From: Agromyces mediolanus
GTDB lineage: Bacteria > Actinomycetota > Actinomycetes > Actinomycetales > Microbacteriaceae
DNA: 64,000 bases
Assembly (NCBI RefSeq): GCF_023715325.1
Contig: NZ_JAMBNX010000001.1
Span: 744,001 to 808,000 of the forward strand
Direction of reading: 5' to 3'
The position numbers and the translations under genes were made by a program. Positions 36,329-45,005 of the stretch are shown here, in pieces. The notes below the pieces were generated by a model. That model did no database searches. It was not told where the DNA came from and was given only the letters and a program-made list of their open reading frames with translations. Positions within the stretch are counted from its first letter, which is position 1. Each line of letters opens with the position of its first letter.

Positions 36329-36483
36329 CGGTTCGTGTCGGCGCGGCGCCTGAAGAGCCTGGCGGCGACCACCCCGGCCGCCATGAGGCCGATTCCGATC
36401 AGGGCCACCCACCAGATGTCGACGAAGACGGAGCCGATCACAATCCCACCGACGCCCGTCGCTGCCAAGGTTTCGTCATACAT
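36325..36483 (-). CDS. 52-residue membrane protein, first gene of the polysaccharide unit
   Basis: The small frame reads MYDETLAATGVGGIVIGSV at its start, then a second hydrophobic stretch with WWVALIGIGLMAAGVV, and a basic tail ARLFRRRADTNR. GGGGGG lies just upstream of the ATG. Its TGA overlaps the GTG of the glycosyltransferase gene, so it is a real, coupled gene, though missed by a length cutoff of 60. It may stabilise or regulate the synthase; no family is known to me. Confidence 0.75.
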   Translation of the reverse strand: MYDETLAATGVGGIVIGSVFVDIWWVALIGIGLMAAGVVAARLFRRRADTNR

Positions 36484-36651
36484 GAGCACCCCCCAATCGG
36501 GCTCTCTGTCGAACCGTGGTTCCAGGATGGCACTGAGCTTTCCTCGCTACAAGTGCAGCGTGCCGATCTGGCGAAGTACCTGAGGCGGCGCGTTCCCGCG
36601 AGGCTCGGGGTCGACGAGGGCGCGGCGGAGGAAACACGGGATGGAACAGCA

Positions 36652-36684
36652 GGAAGGGCACGACCGACTCGGTCGTGCCCTTCC
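36652..36684. terminator. Terminator hairpin of the surface-protein gene
   Basis: A 16-bp perfect stem (36652-36667 with 36669-36684; arm GGAAGGGCACGACCGA) lies 29 bp after the stop at 36713 of the leftward gene. The rest of 36484-36712 holds the upstream region of the 52-residue gene, where I see no clear promoter. Confidence 0.85.
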
Positions 36685-36712
36685 CGTCTACTCAGCCGGC
36701 TGCTTCAGCCGT

Positions 36713-38680
36713 TCACGCCCGCTTGGCGAACCTCCGCGCCAGGAACGCGCCGAGACCGGCGAGCAGCAGTGCGCCCGCGCCGACGGCGAGGTAGCCGCCG
36801 CCGTCGATGCCGGTGCTCGCCAGGCCGGCGCTCGCGGCCGGAGCCGGAGCGGGCTTCACGGTGTCGATCGCCGCGTCGGCCTGCTCGCTCACCACGGAGC
36901 GTCCCATCGGCGTCGCACCGTCAGCCGTGGCCGTGTTCGTCAGCGCAGCTCCGCTGAGGTCGGCGGCGACCACGGTGTAGTCCGCGGTGCAGGTGATGCT
37001 CGCACCGGGCTCGACCGGGGTCGTCGGGCAGCTCGGAACGGGAGCGGTGCCCTTGCCGCTGAAGGTGCCCTCGGTGATCGCGATGTCGCGAAGCTCGATG
37101 TTCCCGGTGTTGGTGACCTTGAAGGAGTAGACGACCTTCTGGCCCACGGTCGTCGCACGCTCCGTGTCGGCGGTCTTCGTCAGCGCGAGCGACGGCGCAG
37201 CGGGGGCGATCGTCGCTTCTGCGGCGTTGTTGCTGGCGTCGCCGCGGTCCGTGACGGTGACGGTGTTGACGACCGGCTCGGTACCGGTGACGACCACGTC
37301 GTAGACGATCTCGACGCTCTCGCCCACGGCGAGCCCTCGCGGGCGCTCCACGGCCGGGTCGTCGGGCGCGGCCAGATTGACGACGTCGAACGCCTCGATT
37401 CCGGCATCCGTGATCGTCTCACCCACCTCGGGAGTCGACTGCTCGAGCCCGGTCACCGAGACGAGCACGCCGCCGGTGGCGAGTTCGTCGACCACCGAGA
37501 CGGTGTCGCCGATCGCCATGTCGTCGGCTCCCTGGTTGGTGACGGTCACGGCGTAGCGCACCGTCGCGCCATCCTCGTAGACCGGGGTGCCGACCACTTG
37601 CTTGCTCACGGCGAGGTCGTACGAGCACATCACCCAGTCGAACTCGACGAACCCGCGCTGGGCCTCGCCGTCCGCGTCGCGGTTCTTCGAGAGGTCGAGC
37701 GTGTCGGGCACGAGCAGGCCGGAGTCGGACACGAAGCTGGAGCCGCCACCGCCGCCGCCGCCCGCGAAGTAGCCGATCGAGGCGTTGCCGACCTGGCCGT
37801 CGGTGCTGGCGCCGCCGCCACCGCCGAAGTACCCGCCGCCGCCGCCGGCACCGGTGTCAGCCGTGTTGTCGGCGCCGCCGTTGCCGCCCTGCAGCGACGA
37901 GCCGGCGGTCGCGTCCCAGTTGAAGCCGGGCTGGTCCGGATCGGTCTGGCTGCGCGGGTTGGTACCGCCGGCGCCGCCGACGGTGGATCCGCCGATGCCG
38001 CCACCCGGTGCGGTGGGGAGGGCGCCCGTGTCGGGGTCTCCCGTGACGCCGTTGTCCTGCCCGGCCGCGCCGTCGCCACCGGGGATCACGGTGCCGCCGG
38101 TGACCGCGATGCCGTCGCCGAGCACCGAGCCGCCGTCGCCGCCGTGGCCGAAGTCGGGCGTGTGCCCACCGCCGGTCGCGCCGCCGCCGGCCGCGAGGAG
38201 GAGCAGCTCGCCGCCGACCGTCAGCTCCGAGTATCCGCCGCCGCCACCGCCCGGGTGGACGCCGGCGCCGCCCTTACCGCCACCGGGCAGTCCGCCGGGA
38301 CCGCTGTTGCTGCCGTTGCCGCCGACCTGGCCTTCCAGGATGGTGCCGGCGGTCACGGCCAGCTGCGTCGAGATCACGGCGCCAGCGCCGTTCGCGCCGC
38401 GGAGGCCGCCGGGGTTGTCCGGGTCCGGCTCGGCGTCGCCGTCGGCGATCGCGACACCACCGGCCGCGCCGGCGATGCGCACGTTGACGGCGCACACGCC
38501 GTCGGGAACGGTCTGCGTGAACGCGCCGGCGGCGGTGATCGAGGTCGCGGTGGCGTCGGGGGCGGGTGCGGCGGATGCCGCGGGCATTCCCGCGAGCGGG
38601 AAGAGCAAGGTCAGCGCTCCGGCACCCACCAGCATGGGCACCCGGGAACGCCCGTGGCCCTGGGCTCGTCGTACGGTCAT
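36713..38680 (-). CDS. Glycine-rich cell-wall surface protein with sortase-type tail
   Basis: The 655-residue protein has a signal peptide (TLLFPLAGMPAASA), then a long Gly-rich domain (about residues 60-340, with GGGGGYFGGGGG and similar loops). Two DUF11-type beta repeats follow (VSKQVVGTPVYEDGATVRYAVTV and LTKTADTERATTVGQKVVYSF regions). The C-terminal sorting signal is LASTG, a hydrophobic helix and RRFAKRA. A sortase would link it to peptidoglycan. AAGGAG precedes the ATG at 38680; a longer frame would bury the signal peptide. Its upstream region shares a 32-nt motif with the sigma-factor gene. Confidence 0.88.
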   Translation of the reverse strand: MTVRRAQGHGRSRVPMLVGAGALTLLFPLAGMPAASAAPAPDATATSITAAGAFTQTVPDGVCAVNVRIAGAAGGVAIADGDAEPDPDNPGGLRGANGAGAVISTQLAVTAGTILEGQVGGNGSNSGPGGLPGGGKGGAGVHPGGGGGGYSELTVGGELLLLAAGGGATGGGHTPDFGHGGDGGSVLGDGIAVTGGTVIPGGDGAAGQDNGVTGDPDTGALPTAPGGGIGGSTVGGAGGTNPRSQTDPDQPGFNWDATAGSSLQGGNGGADNTADTGAGGGGGYFGGGGGASTDGQVGNASIGYFAGGGGGGGSSFVSDSGLLVPDTLDLSKNRDADGEAQRGFVEFDWVMCSYDLAVSKQVVGTPVYEDGATVRYAVTVTNQGADDMAIGDTVSVVDELATGGVLVSVTGLEQSTPEVGETITDAGIEAFDVVNLAAPDDPAVERPRGLAVGESVEIVYDVVVTGTEPVVNTVTVTDRGDASNNAAEATIAPAAPSLALTKTADTERATTVGQKVVYSFKVTNTGNIELRDIAITEGTFSGKGTAPVPSCPTTPVEPGASITCTADYTVVAADLSGAALTNTATADGATPMGRSVVSEQADAAIDTVKPAPAPAASAGLASTGIDGGGYLAVGAGALLLAGLGAFLARRFAKRA

Positions 38681-38759
38681 AGTCGTTGAACACTCCTTCT
38701 CGTGGTCGTGGCGCTCAGCGGGCCGCCGTCGTCGGCAGACCTGAATCGCCATTCCAGAG

Positions 38760-38791
38760 AGAAGGAGTATTGAATCGGCGAGAAGTGACGC
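38760..38791 (-). promoter_or_regulatory. Candidate ECF-dependent promoter of the surface-protein gene
   Basis: Written on the plus strand, AGAAGGAGT (38760-38768) and AAGTGACGC (38783-38791) are 14 bp apart. On the coding strand this gives GCGTCACTT, then ACTCCTTCT. The same two words with the same spacing precede the sigma-factor gene, at nearly the same distance (about 80 bp) from the start codon. Confidence 0.7.
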
Positions 38792-38812
38792 CGGATCGAT
38801 CGGAGAATGCGC

Positions 38813-40579
38813 TTACTGCGGCTCCACCGTGAAGGTCATCTCGTCGGGGCTCGGCCCCCAGGGGTCGAAAATGATGAGGGGATCGTAGACGTCGAGCGCC
38901 CGCTCGGCCTCAGGCCCCACGTAGCCCTCCTCGTCCACGACTCGGAAGGTGAAGTAGTACCAGCCGCGCGATTGCATCGTGAGCCGCTGTCGGGTGTAGC
39001 CGTTCGCATCCAGGGGGATGTACGCCGTATGGCCTTCGATCGTGGAGACGTAGACCGTGCCGTTCGCCGGACCGGTCAGTGCGATGACGAGGCCAGTCGT
39101 GCTCGCCTCCTCGACCGTCATGTCCTCGGTGCCGCGGATCTGCTCGAATCCCTCCACCACCGGGGGCAGGATCGTGAAGCTGCCCGCGGTCGCCGCGGAC
39201 TGGGTCTCGGCGTCGTAGACCCAGGCCTTGAACGGATACGTCCCGGCGCGGAGCTCGAGGCCGCGCGGATTGAAGTTCCACGAGCCGTCCGGCGCCACCG
39301 TCGGCGCGTACCGTTCGTCGACGAGCTCGATGGCGACCTGCTGGCCCGGGGTGGCCTTCCCCGCGAGGACGGGGGCGAGGTACCCGGTCGAATCGAGCGG
39401 GGTCGACACCCCCGGCGTCGAGTTCGGCGTGGGCTCGGAGCCGGGCGAGGGGGCCGAGTCGGTCGGATGCGGGCGTCCTGGCGAGGTCGGCCCCTCCGCG
39501 CTCGGGTCGATGACGAGCGGAAGCACCGGAACCGTCGGGTCTCCGACCTGACGCCCGGTCGCGGGAGACTCGGGTGGCGACTGGGGCGCAGCGGCCTCCG
39601 GCTCCTGGGCGGTCACCGCTTCGGGGCCGGTCGCCGCGACCGGCGTCGGTCGAGGCGTCGCGGTGATCGCCGGGGGAGCGGGCGGTCCGGCGACCGACTG
39701 ATCGGCCACGGAGTACGGGATGGCGATCCCGCCCACAGTCGCGGCCACGCCGCCGGCGAGCAGCCAGGCGACGACCGCGGTTCCGGCGGCAGCGGCAGGC
39801 GGAGCGGCCAGCCACGCCACCCCGGGGCCGCCGGTGCCGAACGCGCCGAGAAGCGCCGCCGAGAAGGCGCCACCCCGCACCCGCGCGAGCGAGCCTCGCA
39901 TCGCCGAGAGGACGTCGCGGCAGCGCAGGCACGCGGCCAGATGGACTCCGACCTCGGCGGCGAGCGACGCGTTCTTCGGCTCGGTCAAGTGCTGCGGGAG
40001 GAGGCGCGCGACGTGGTCGACATCGGCTCGGAGCGACACGGGGATCTGCCGTTCCAGCCAGCTCAACCGCATCCCCGCCCGTGCTCGTCGCTGCAGGGCT
40101 GACACGGCGTTCGGCTTGATGCCCAGCTCTTTCGCGAGCTGCGGGCGCCCGAGATCTTCGACCTCGGTGAGCCAGAGCACGCGCTGCCACCGCTGCGGCA
40201 GCTCCTCGAAGGTGGCGATCACCTCCACCGCGTCGGCATCCCGCGCCACTTGGCTGAGTCCGTCCCGGTCGTCGATCTGGTCGATCTCGTCTGAGACGAG
40301 CACTCGATCCCCGTCCCTCCGCCACGAGATCGCGGTGTTGCGGATCACGGTCTTCAGATAGGAGCGGAACGCGAACGTCGGCCCGGCCTCCGTGGTCGTC
40401 AGCTGCTGGAAGATCGCCAGGAACGCCTCGGAGACGAGATCGTCTGCCTGGGCCGGCAGCGCGTGCCGTGCATATCGGTAGGCCGCGTCCACGTGGCGTT
40501 CCCAGAGCGCCTGGAACGCCGCTCGGTCGCCGCCACGTACTGCCGCGATCAACTCCGAATCGTCACCACGACTTCGCAC
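38813..40579 (-). CDS. ECF sigma factor fused to a zinc-finger anti-sigma-like domain, membrane helix and extracellular domain
   Basis: The 588-residue protein starts with sigma region 2 (ALWERHVDAAYRYARHAL, DDLVSEAFLAIF) and region 4 (LPQRWQRVLWLTEVEDLGRP, LAKELGIKPNAVSALQRRAR). A ZAS-like segment HLAACLRCRDVL (HxxxCxxC) follows near residue 235, then one or two hydrophobic segments (about 270-305), a long Pro/Ala/Thr linker, and an Ig-like extracellular region to the end. So sensor, anti-sigma module and sigma factor are one chain. Related fused ECF groups with carbohydrate-binding ends are known in actinobacteria. GTG 40579 with GGGGAGG is chosen because the candidate promoter lies just upstream. 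Confidence 0.88.
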   Translation of the reverse strand: MRSRGDDSELIAAVRGGDRAAFQALWERHVDAAYRYARHALPAQADDLVSEAFLAIFQQLTTTEAGPTFAFRSYLKTVIRNTAISWRRDGDRVLVSDEIDQIDDRDGLSQVARDADAVEVIATFEELPQRWQRVLWLTEVEDLGRPQLAKELGIKPNAVSALQRRARAGMRLSWLERQIPVSLRADVDHVARLLPQHLTEPKNASLAAEVGVHLAACLRCRDVLSAMRGSLARVRGGAFSAALLGAFGTGGPGVAWLAAPPAAAAGTAVVAWLLAGGVAATVGGIAIPYSVADQSVAGPPAPPAITATPRPTPVAATGPEAVTAQEPEAAAPQSPPESPATGRQVGDPTVPVLPLVIDPSAEGPTSPGRPHPTDSAPSPGSEPTPNSTPGVSTPLDSTGYLAPVLAGKATPGQQVAIELVDERYAPTVAPDGSWNFNPRGLELRAGTYPFKAWVYDAETQSAATAGSFTILPPVVEGFEQIRGTEDMTVEEASTTGLVIALTGPANGTVYVSTIEGHTAYIPLDANGYTRQRLTMQSRGWYYFTFRVVDEEGYVGPEAERALDVYDPLIIFDPWGPSPDEMTFTVEPQ

Positions 40580-40661
40580 ATTTCCTCCCCGGAAAGGAAC
40601 ATCAACATCGCGCGGCTCATCCGCCGATGACGTGGCGGCACCGCACGGCACCCCCACGATC

Positions 40662-40693
40662 AGAAGGAGTGTCCCGCGGTCGAAAAGTGACGC
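40662..40693 (-). promoter_or_regulatory. Candidate autoregulated ECF promoter of the sigma-factor gene
   Basis: AGAAGGAGT (40662-40670) and AAGTGACGC (40685-40693) repeat the words and 14-bp gap at 38760-38791. The bases between them differ except a partial CG(A/G) block, so this is a two-box signal and not a recent duplication. It lies 83 bp before GTG 40579. Confidence 0.7.
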
Positions 40694-40818
40694 GACGTTT
40701 TCGATGCCGGCCGCGTCGAAGCTCAGCGACGAGCGCGGTCAGCTGTGCGTAGTCTACGAAGAGGCTCGAGCTGCGCCTGCGGCGGGCGGCTCGCACGGGC
40801 CGCCGGGGGCCGCTCGGC

Positions 40819-42273
40819 TCACCCCTCCGGGTCGAGCACCGCCGAGTTGCGGATGCCGAGGAGCGACACCAGCGCGCCGGCCGCCATCAGTGCCGCGGTG
40901 AAGATCGCGATGCGGTGGAAGCCCTCGAGGTCGAGCACGCCGCCCACGACGACGCCGAGGAGGGCGACGCCGATGAGGCCCGCGATCCTCGCGACGGCGT
41001 TGTTCACGGCCGAGGCGATGCCGGAGCGGGCGGGCTCGATCGAGCCGAGGATCGCCGAGGTCAGCGGCGCGACCGTGATGACGAGGCCGAAGCCGGTGAG
41101 CACGACCGAGGGCAGCACCTGCGTCCAGTAGTTGAACTCGGGCGTCACGGTGAGCAGCAGCAGATAGCCGACGGCCATGATCGCGGGACCGACGGTCATG
41201 AACAGGCGCGGGCCCCACTTGCCGCTGAGCGTGCCGATCGGCGAGCTCAGCGCCATCATGATGATCGTCGTCGGCAGGCTCGCGAGCCCCGCGAGCGTCG
41301 CCGAGAGCCCGGCGCCCTGCTGCAGGTACAGCGCGACGACGAGGCCGTTCAGCGAGAGCGCCCCGTAGATGAAGATGGTCGCGATGTTGCCCGACCAGAA
41401 GTTGCGCACCTTGAACAGCGAGAGCGGCAGCATCGGCTGTTTCGCGGTCGCCTGGCGTACGACGAAGCCGATGAGCGCGAGGATGCCGAGCGTGAGCGTG
41501 CCCCAGATCGCGGGATTCGACCAGCCGAGGTTCTGCTGCTCGATGAGGGCGAACACGGTGCCGCCCAGGCCGACGGTGCAGAGCACGGCGCCGGCCCAAT
41601 CGATCGTGGCGCCGGGCTGGCGTACGTCGCGCTGGCGCAGCACGACGAGAAGCCACAGCGTCACCGCGATCGGCACCACGTTGATGAGGAACACGAAGCG
41701 CCACGACAGGTAGTCGACGAACAGCCCGCCCATCACGGGCCCGACGAGCATGGCCGCGGTCGTCGACGCCGTCCAGATGCCGATGGCGCGGGCCTGCGCC
41801 GGCCCCCGGAAGTTCGAGGTGATGAGGGCGAGCGAGCTCGGCACGAGCAGCGCCCCGGCGATGCCCTGCAGGCCGCGCGCGATGACGAGGAACAGGGGAT
41901 CGGGAGCGGCGGCGATCGCGATCGAGGTGAGGCCGAAGCCGATGAGGCCGACCCGGAGGATCACGATGCGACCGAACACATCGCTCAGCGATCCCGCGAC
42001 GAGGATGAGGGCCCCGAGGGTGATCAGGTAGGCGTCGACGACCCACTGCTGGGTGATGAGCCCGCCGCCGAGCTCCCGCTGGATGGCGGGCAGCGCGACG
42101 TTCACGACGGTGCCGTCGAGGAACGAGACGAACGACGCCAGGATCGCGATCAGCAGCACGAGCCGCTGCGCCCGCGAGGTCGGCGGCAGCGCGGCATCCT
42201 TGCCACCTGAGGCCGCGGCCCCGGCCGGGGCGCCGGCCGGAACGTCGGCACCAGTGGGCTCCGCGCCCGTCAC
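40819..42273 (-). CDS. MFS exporter, DHA2 (EmrB/QacA) type
   Basis: The 484-residue protein has 14 hydrophobic segments, FLDGTVVNVALPAI (motif D1), GSLSDVFGRIVILRVG (motif A) and STTAAMLVGPVMGGLF (motif C). It is an inner-membrane proton-linked drug exporter. GTG 42273 overlaps the stop of the upstream VOC gene, so the two are made together. The neighbour might detoxify or bind the compound exported; this is inference. Confidence 0.9.
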   Translation of the reverse strand: MTGAEPTGADVPAGAPAGAAASGGKDAALPPTSRAQRLVLLIAILASFVSFLDGTVVNVALPAIQRELGGGLITQQWVVDAYLITLGALILVAGSLSDVFGRIVILRVGLIGFGLTSIAIAAAPDPLFLVIARGLQGIAGALLVPSSLALITSNFRGPAQARAIGIWTASTTAAMLVGPVMGGLFVDYLSWRFVFLINVVPIAVTLWLLVVLRQRDVRQPGATIDWAGAVLCTVGLGGTVFALIEQQNLGWSNPAIWGTLTLGILALIGFVVRQATAKQPMLPLSLFKVRNFWSGNIATIFIYGALSLNGLVVALYLQQGAGLSATLAGLASLPTTIIMMALSSPIGTLSGKWGPRLFMTVGPAIMAVGYLLLLTVTPEFNYWTQVLPSVVLTGFGLVITVAPLTSAILGSIEPARSGIASAVNNAVARIAGLIGVALLGVVVGGVLDLEGFHRIAIFTAALMAAGALVSLLGIRNSAVLDPEG

Positions 42274-42704
42274 TTCTGCAGCTCCTCGGCGAGCATCACG
42301 ATGATGCCGCTCGGGCCGCGCAGATAGGTGAGTCGGTAGATGTCCTGGTAGGTGCCGACACCGCGCAGCGGGAAGCAGCCGTGCTTCGCCGCGACCTCGA
42401 GTGCCGCGTCGAGGTCGTCGACCGAGAACGCGACGCGGTGCATGCCGATCTCGTTCGGCAGCGTCGGCTCGGTCTCGATCGCGTCGGGGTGCAGGTACTC
42501 GAAGAGCTCGAGCCGCCCGTGCCCGTCGGGCGTCTGCAGCATCGCGATCTTCGCGTGGTTGCCGTCGAGGCCGACGGCGGTGTCGGTCCACTCGCCGCTG
42601 ACGGTGTCGCGGCCGATCACGCTGAGCCCGAGGTCGGTGAAGAACGCGATCGTCTGGTCGAGGTCGCGCACGGCGATGGCGACGTTCTCGAGTCTGATGG
42701 CCAT
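42270..42704 (-). CDS. VOC-family (glyoxalase/bleomycin-resistance) protein
   Basis: The 144-residue protein has the two beta-alpha-beta-beta-beta units of the VOC fold: LENVAIAVRDLDQTIAFFTDLGL and HRVAFSVDDLDAALEVA, with ELFEY and GPSGIIVMLAEEL. Candidate metal ligands are His and Glu at the usual ends. ATG 42704 is chosen; 42713 is an alternative. The substrate is unknown. Confidence 0.88.
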   Translation of the reverse strand: MAIRLENVAIAVRDLDQTIAFFTDLGLSVIGRDTVSGEWTDTAVGLDGNHAKIAMLQTPDGHGRLELFEYLHPDAIETEPTLPNEIGMHRVAFSVDDLDAALEVAAKHGCFPLRGVGTYQDIYRLTYLRGPSGIIVMLAEELQK

Positions 42705-42743
42705 ACTGCGCATGCTACTCAGCACGGCCGACGACGGCACGGA

Positions 42744-43040
42744 TCATCCGACCGCGGTGCGGACGCGAACCTCGCGCTCCATGCGCTTCTCGTGGCGTTC
42801 GCGCCCCTTGAGCGCCTCGGTCTCGCGGTTCTTCGGCGGCGCGTTCGTGGTGAGTCCGTCGAGCAGCCGCCGGGTCGCGACGGCGATCTCCTCGATCGCC
42901 AGCTCGAACGCCTCGGCGTTCGCCCGGGAGGGATGCGTCGAGCCGCTCACCTTGCGCACGAACTGCAAGGCGGCCTTGCGCACCTCGTCGTCGGTCGTGG
43001 GCGGCTCGAAATTGTGGAGCACGCGAATGTTCCGGCACAT
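42744..43040 (-). CDS. DUF2277 family protein
   Basis: The 98-residue protein starts MCRNIRVLHNFEPPTTDDEV and continues RKAALQFVRKVSG, APPKNRETEA, the diagnostic pattern of DUF2277. The MCRNIR start is nearly invariant in the family, which favours ATG 43040 over GTG 43049. The function is unknown; it is widely conserved in bacteria. Confidence 0.93.
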   Translation of the reverse strand: MCRNIRVLHNFEPPTTDDEVRKAALQFVRKVSGSTHPSRANAEAFELAIEEIAVATRRLLDGLTTNAPPKNRETEALKGRERHEKRMEREVRVRTAVG

Positions 43041-43131
43041 GCGCGCCACGATACGCCCCGCCTGCGTCGGCGGCGAGGGGGCGAGAGGGGCGGACGCGAC
43101 CCGGATGCCGCGCCCACCCCTCGCCGGGCGA

Positions 43132-43260
43132 CTAGATGATGCTGCGCCCCTCCCGCTTCGCCTGGCGCCACTCCTTCACGAAGGCGCGCACGATGACGGC
43201 GAGCACGCCGAGCACGATCACGGGCCAGATCAGCACGTACAGGGTGAGCAGGGCGGTCAT
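43132..43260 (-). CDS. Small subunit-like partner of the symporter, 42 residues
   Basis: The frame encodes MTALLTLYVLIWPVIVLGVL, a single membrane helix, and a charged tail FVKEWRQAKREGRSII. Its ATG overlaps the symporter stop (ATGA). Very short proteins of this kind are found beside sodium/solute symporters in actinobacteria and are called putative transporter small subunits. It was too short for a 60-residue cutoff. Confidence 0.85.
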   Translation of the reverse strand: MTALLTLYVLIWPVIVLGVLAVIVRAFVKEWRQAKREGRSII

Positions 43261-45005
43261 GCGCGGTCCTTTCCGTCGTTCGCGAATTCGAGCCGGTCAT
43301 CCACCCCGGCAGGGCCGGACGAACCGGCGATGCCGGCGCCGGCCGAGGCATCCGTCCCGTCCGCACCGCCGTCCCGGGTGTCGAAGTCGCCCGTACGCTC
43401 CTTGATCAGGGCGAAGTCAAAGCGTCTGGTGGTGTTCATCATCGTGAGCGCGACGCAGACGATCGTCGACGCGGCGTAGGCCACGAGCGATCCCGAGAGC
43501 ACCGGGTAGGTGTGCAGGAAGCCGATCGCGAACGGTGCCGCCGCGAGCGTCGCGACCGTGCCGACGACGAGCGCCACCCGGCGGCCGAAGAAGCCGAACG
43601 CCATGAGCCCGAGCACCACGCCGATGCCGATCGTCGCGAGCACGTCGCTCGCGATGCCGATCCCGCCGGAGAGGTCGATCCACTCGAAGCGCACCGGCAG
43701 GAAGCACGCGAGTCCGGCGATCACCGCGGCGCTGAAGGCGAGGTTCGTCACCCGGTTCCAGTAGAAGCTCGAGATCACCGGGAACACGAGGGCACCCCAG
43801 AGCGCGCCCACGAACACCAGCAGGTCGAGGATGTTGAACTGCGAACTCGCGAAGAACAGCCCGGCGGCGGTCGCGACGATCATCGTGATGCGGCCGACCC
43901 AGATCATCGTCTGCGGGTTCGCCCGCCTCTTGCCGGCGATGTTCTGCCCGTAGATGTCGGCCATCATGATCGAGGCCAGGGCGGTCAGGTCGGCATCCGC
44001 CGTCGACGACAGCGAGCCGATGATCATCACGAAGAACACGCAGAGCAGCACGGGCGGCAGGTAGTTCGCCGCGAGCTGCGGGATCAGGTTGTTCACGTCG
44101 TCGTTCAGCGGCTGGATGCCGGCATACAGCGCGAGCACGCCGAGCATGCCGACGCCGATGATCGTCGCCCCGTAGCCGACCGTCGCGGTGACGAAGGTCT
44201 TCTTGATCAGGTCCTCGCGCACGGCGAAGAGGCGCTGCGCGATCGTCTGGTTGCCGATCGCGTAGGCCAGCACGGCCGCGATGTACGGCGCACCCTGGTT
44301 GAAGAACGCGTCGGAGGAGAAGAAGTCCTGCTGCTGGGGCGTCAGGTTGTGCGCGCCGGTCTCGAAGAGCGACGGCCCGCCGGCGGCGAAGAACACCACC
44401 GGGATGATGATCACCACCGCGCCGAGCATCGCCACGACCTGCGCGAAGTCGGTGAGCACCGAAGCGCGGAATCCCGACCACAGGGTGTACAGCAGCACGC
44501 CGGCGGCGATCGCGATGATGCCCTGCGTGAAGGTGAACGGCGACAGCATGTCGATGAGCGCGCCGCCCGCGATCAGGTTCGAGGTGAGGCTGATCACGCT
44601 GCCGAGCACGTTGGATCCGGCGAGCATGAGCTGGCTCGACCGCCCGTGCCGGGCGAACATGACCTCGGCGATGGTGTGTGCCCGCGGCGCGACCTGCCGG
44701 ATCCGCCGCCCGAAGGGGTAGATCAGGAGGATCATCAGCGCGCCCCAGAGCCCGTAGTGGATGGGCCCGGAGATGCCGTAGGTGAACCCCGAGGTCGCCG
44801 AGGCGTACATCGACGACGCCCAGATCCAGGTGGCGGTCATCGACGCGGCCGAGATGCCGTAGCCGATCTTGCCGCCGCCGGTCATGTAGCCGTCGGCGTT
44901 CTCGCGCTTTCGGCTGATCCGGATGGACATGTAGAGGCTGCCGCCGAAGAACAGCAGCATGAGGGTGACCACGATGGGTCCGGACAGCTGTTGGAGCTGT
45001 TCCAT
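43257..45005 (-). CDS. Sodium:solute symporter (SSS family)
   Basis: The 582-residue protein has about 13 membrane segments with SSS features: GGKIGYGISAASMTATWIWAS, a GSLSSTADADLTALAS sodium-site helix, and QTIAQRLFAVREDL. The disordered tail is about 60 residues long. The family imports substrates such as acetate, urea, choline-like compounds or amino acids; I cannot choose among them. It heads a two-gene unit with the 42-residue protein. Confidence 0.9.
   Translation of the reverse strand: MEQLQQLSGPIVVTLMLLFFGGSLYMSIRISRKRENADGYMTGGGKIGYGISAASMTATWIWASSMYASATSGFTYGISGPIHYGLWGALMILLIYPFGRRIRQVAPRAHTIAEVMFARHGRSSQLMLAGSNVLGSVISLTSNLIAGGALIDMLSPFTFTQGIIAIAAGVLLYTLWSGFRASVLTDFAQVVAMLGAVVIIIPVVFFAAGGPSLFETGAHNLTPQQQDFFSSDAFFNQGAPYIAAVLAYAIGNQTIAQRLFAVREDLIKKTFVTATVGYGATIIGVGMLGVLALYAGIQPLNDDVNNLIPQLAANYLPPVLLCVFFVMIIGSLSSTADADLTALASIMMADIYGQNIAGKRRANPQTMIWVGRITMIVATAAGLFFASSQFNILDLLVFVGALWGALVFPVISSFYWNRVTNLAFSAAVIAGLACFLPVRFEWIDLSGGIGIASDVLATIGIGVVLGLMAFGFFGRRVALVVGTVATLAAAPFAIGFLHTYPVLSGSLVAYAASTIVCVALTMMNTTRRFDFALIKERTGDFDTRDGGADGTDASAGAGIAGSSGPAGVDDRLEFANDGKDRA

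Noticed and set aside
43132-43260. Dismissing the 42-residue frame as noise
   Set aside because: I considered leaving it out for its length, but kept it: the ATGA overlap with the symporter and the single-helix design match known small partners.
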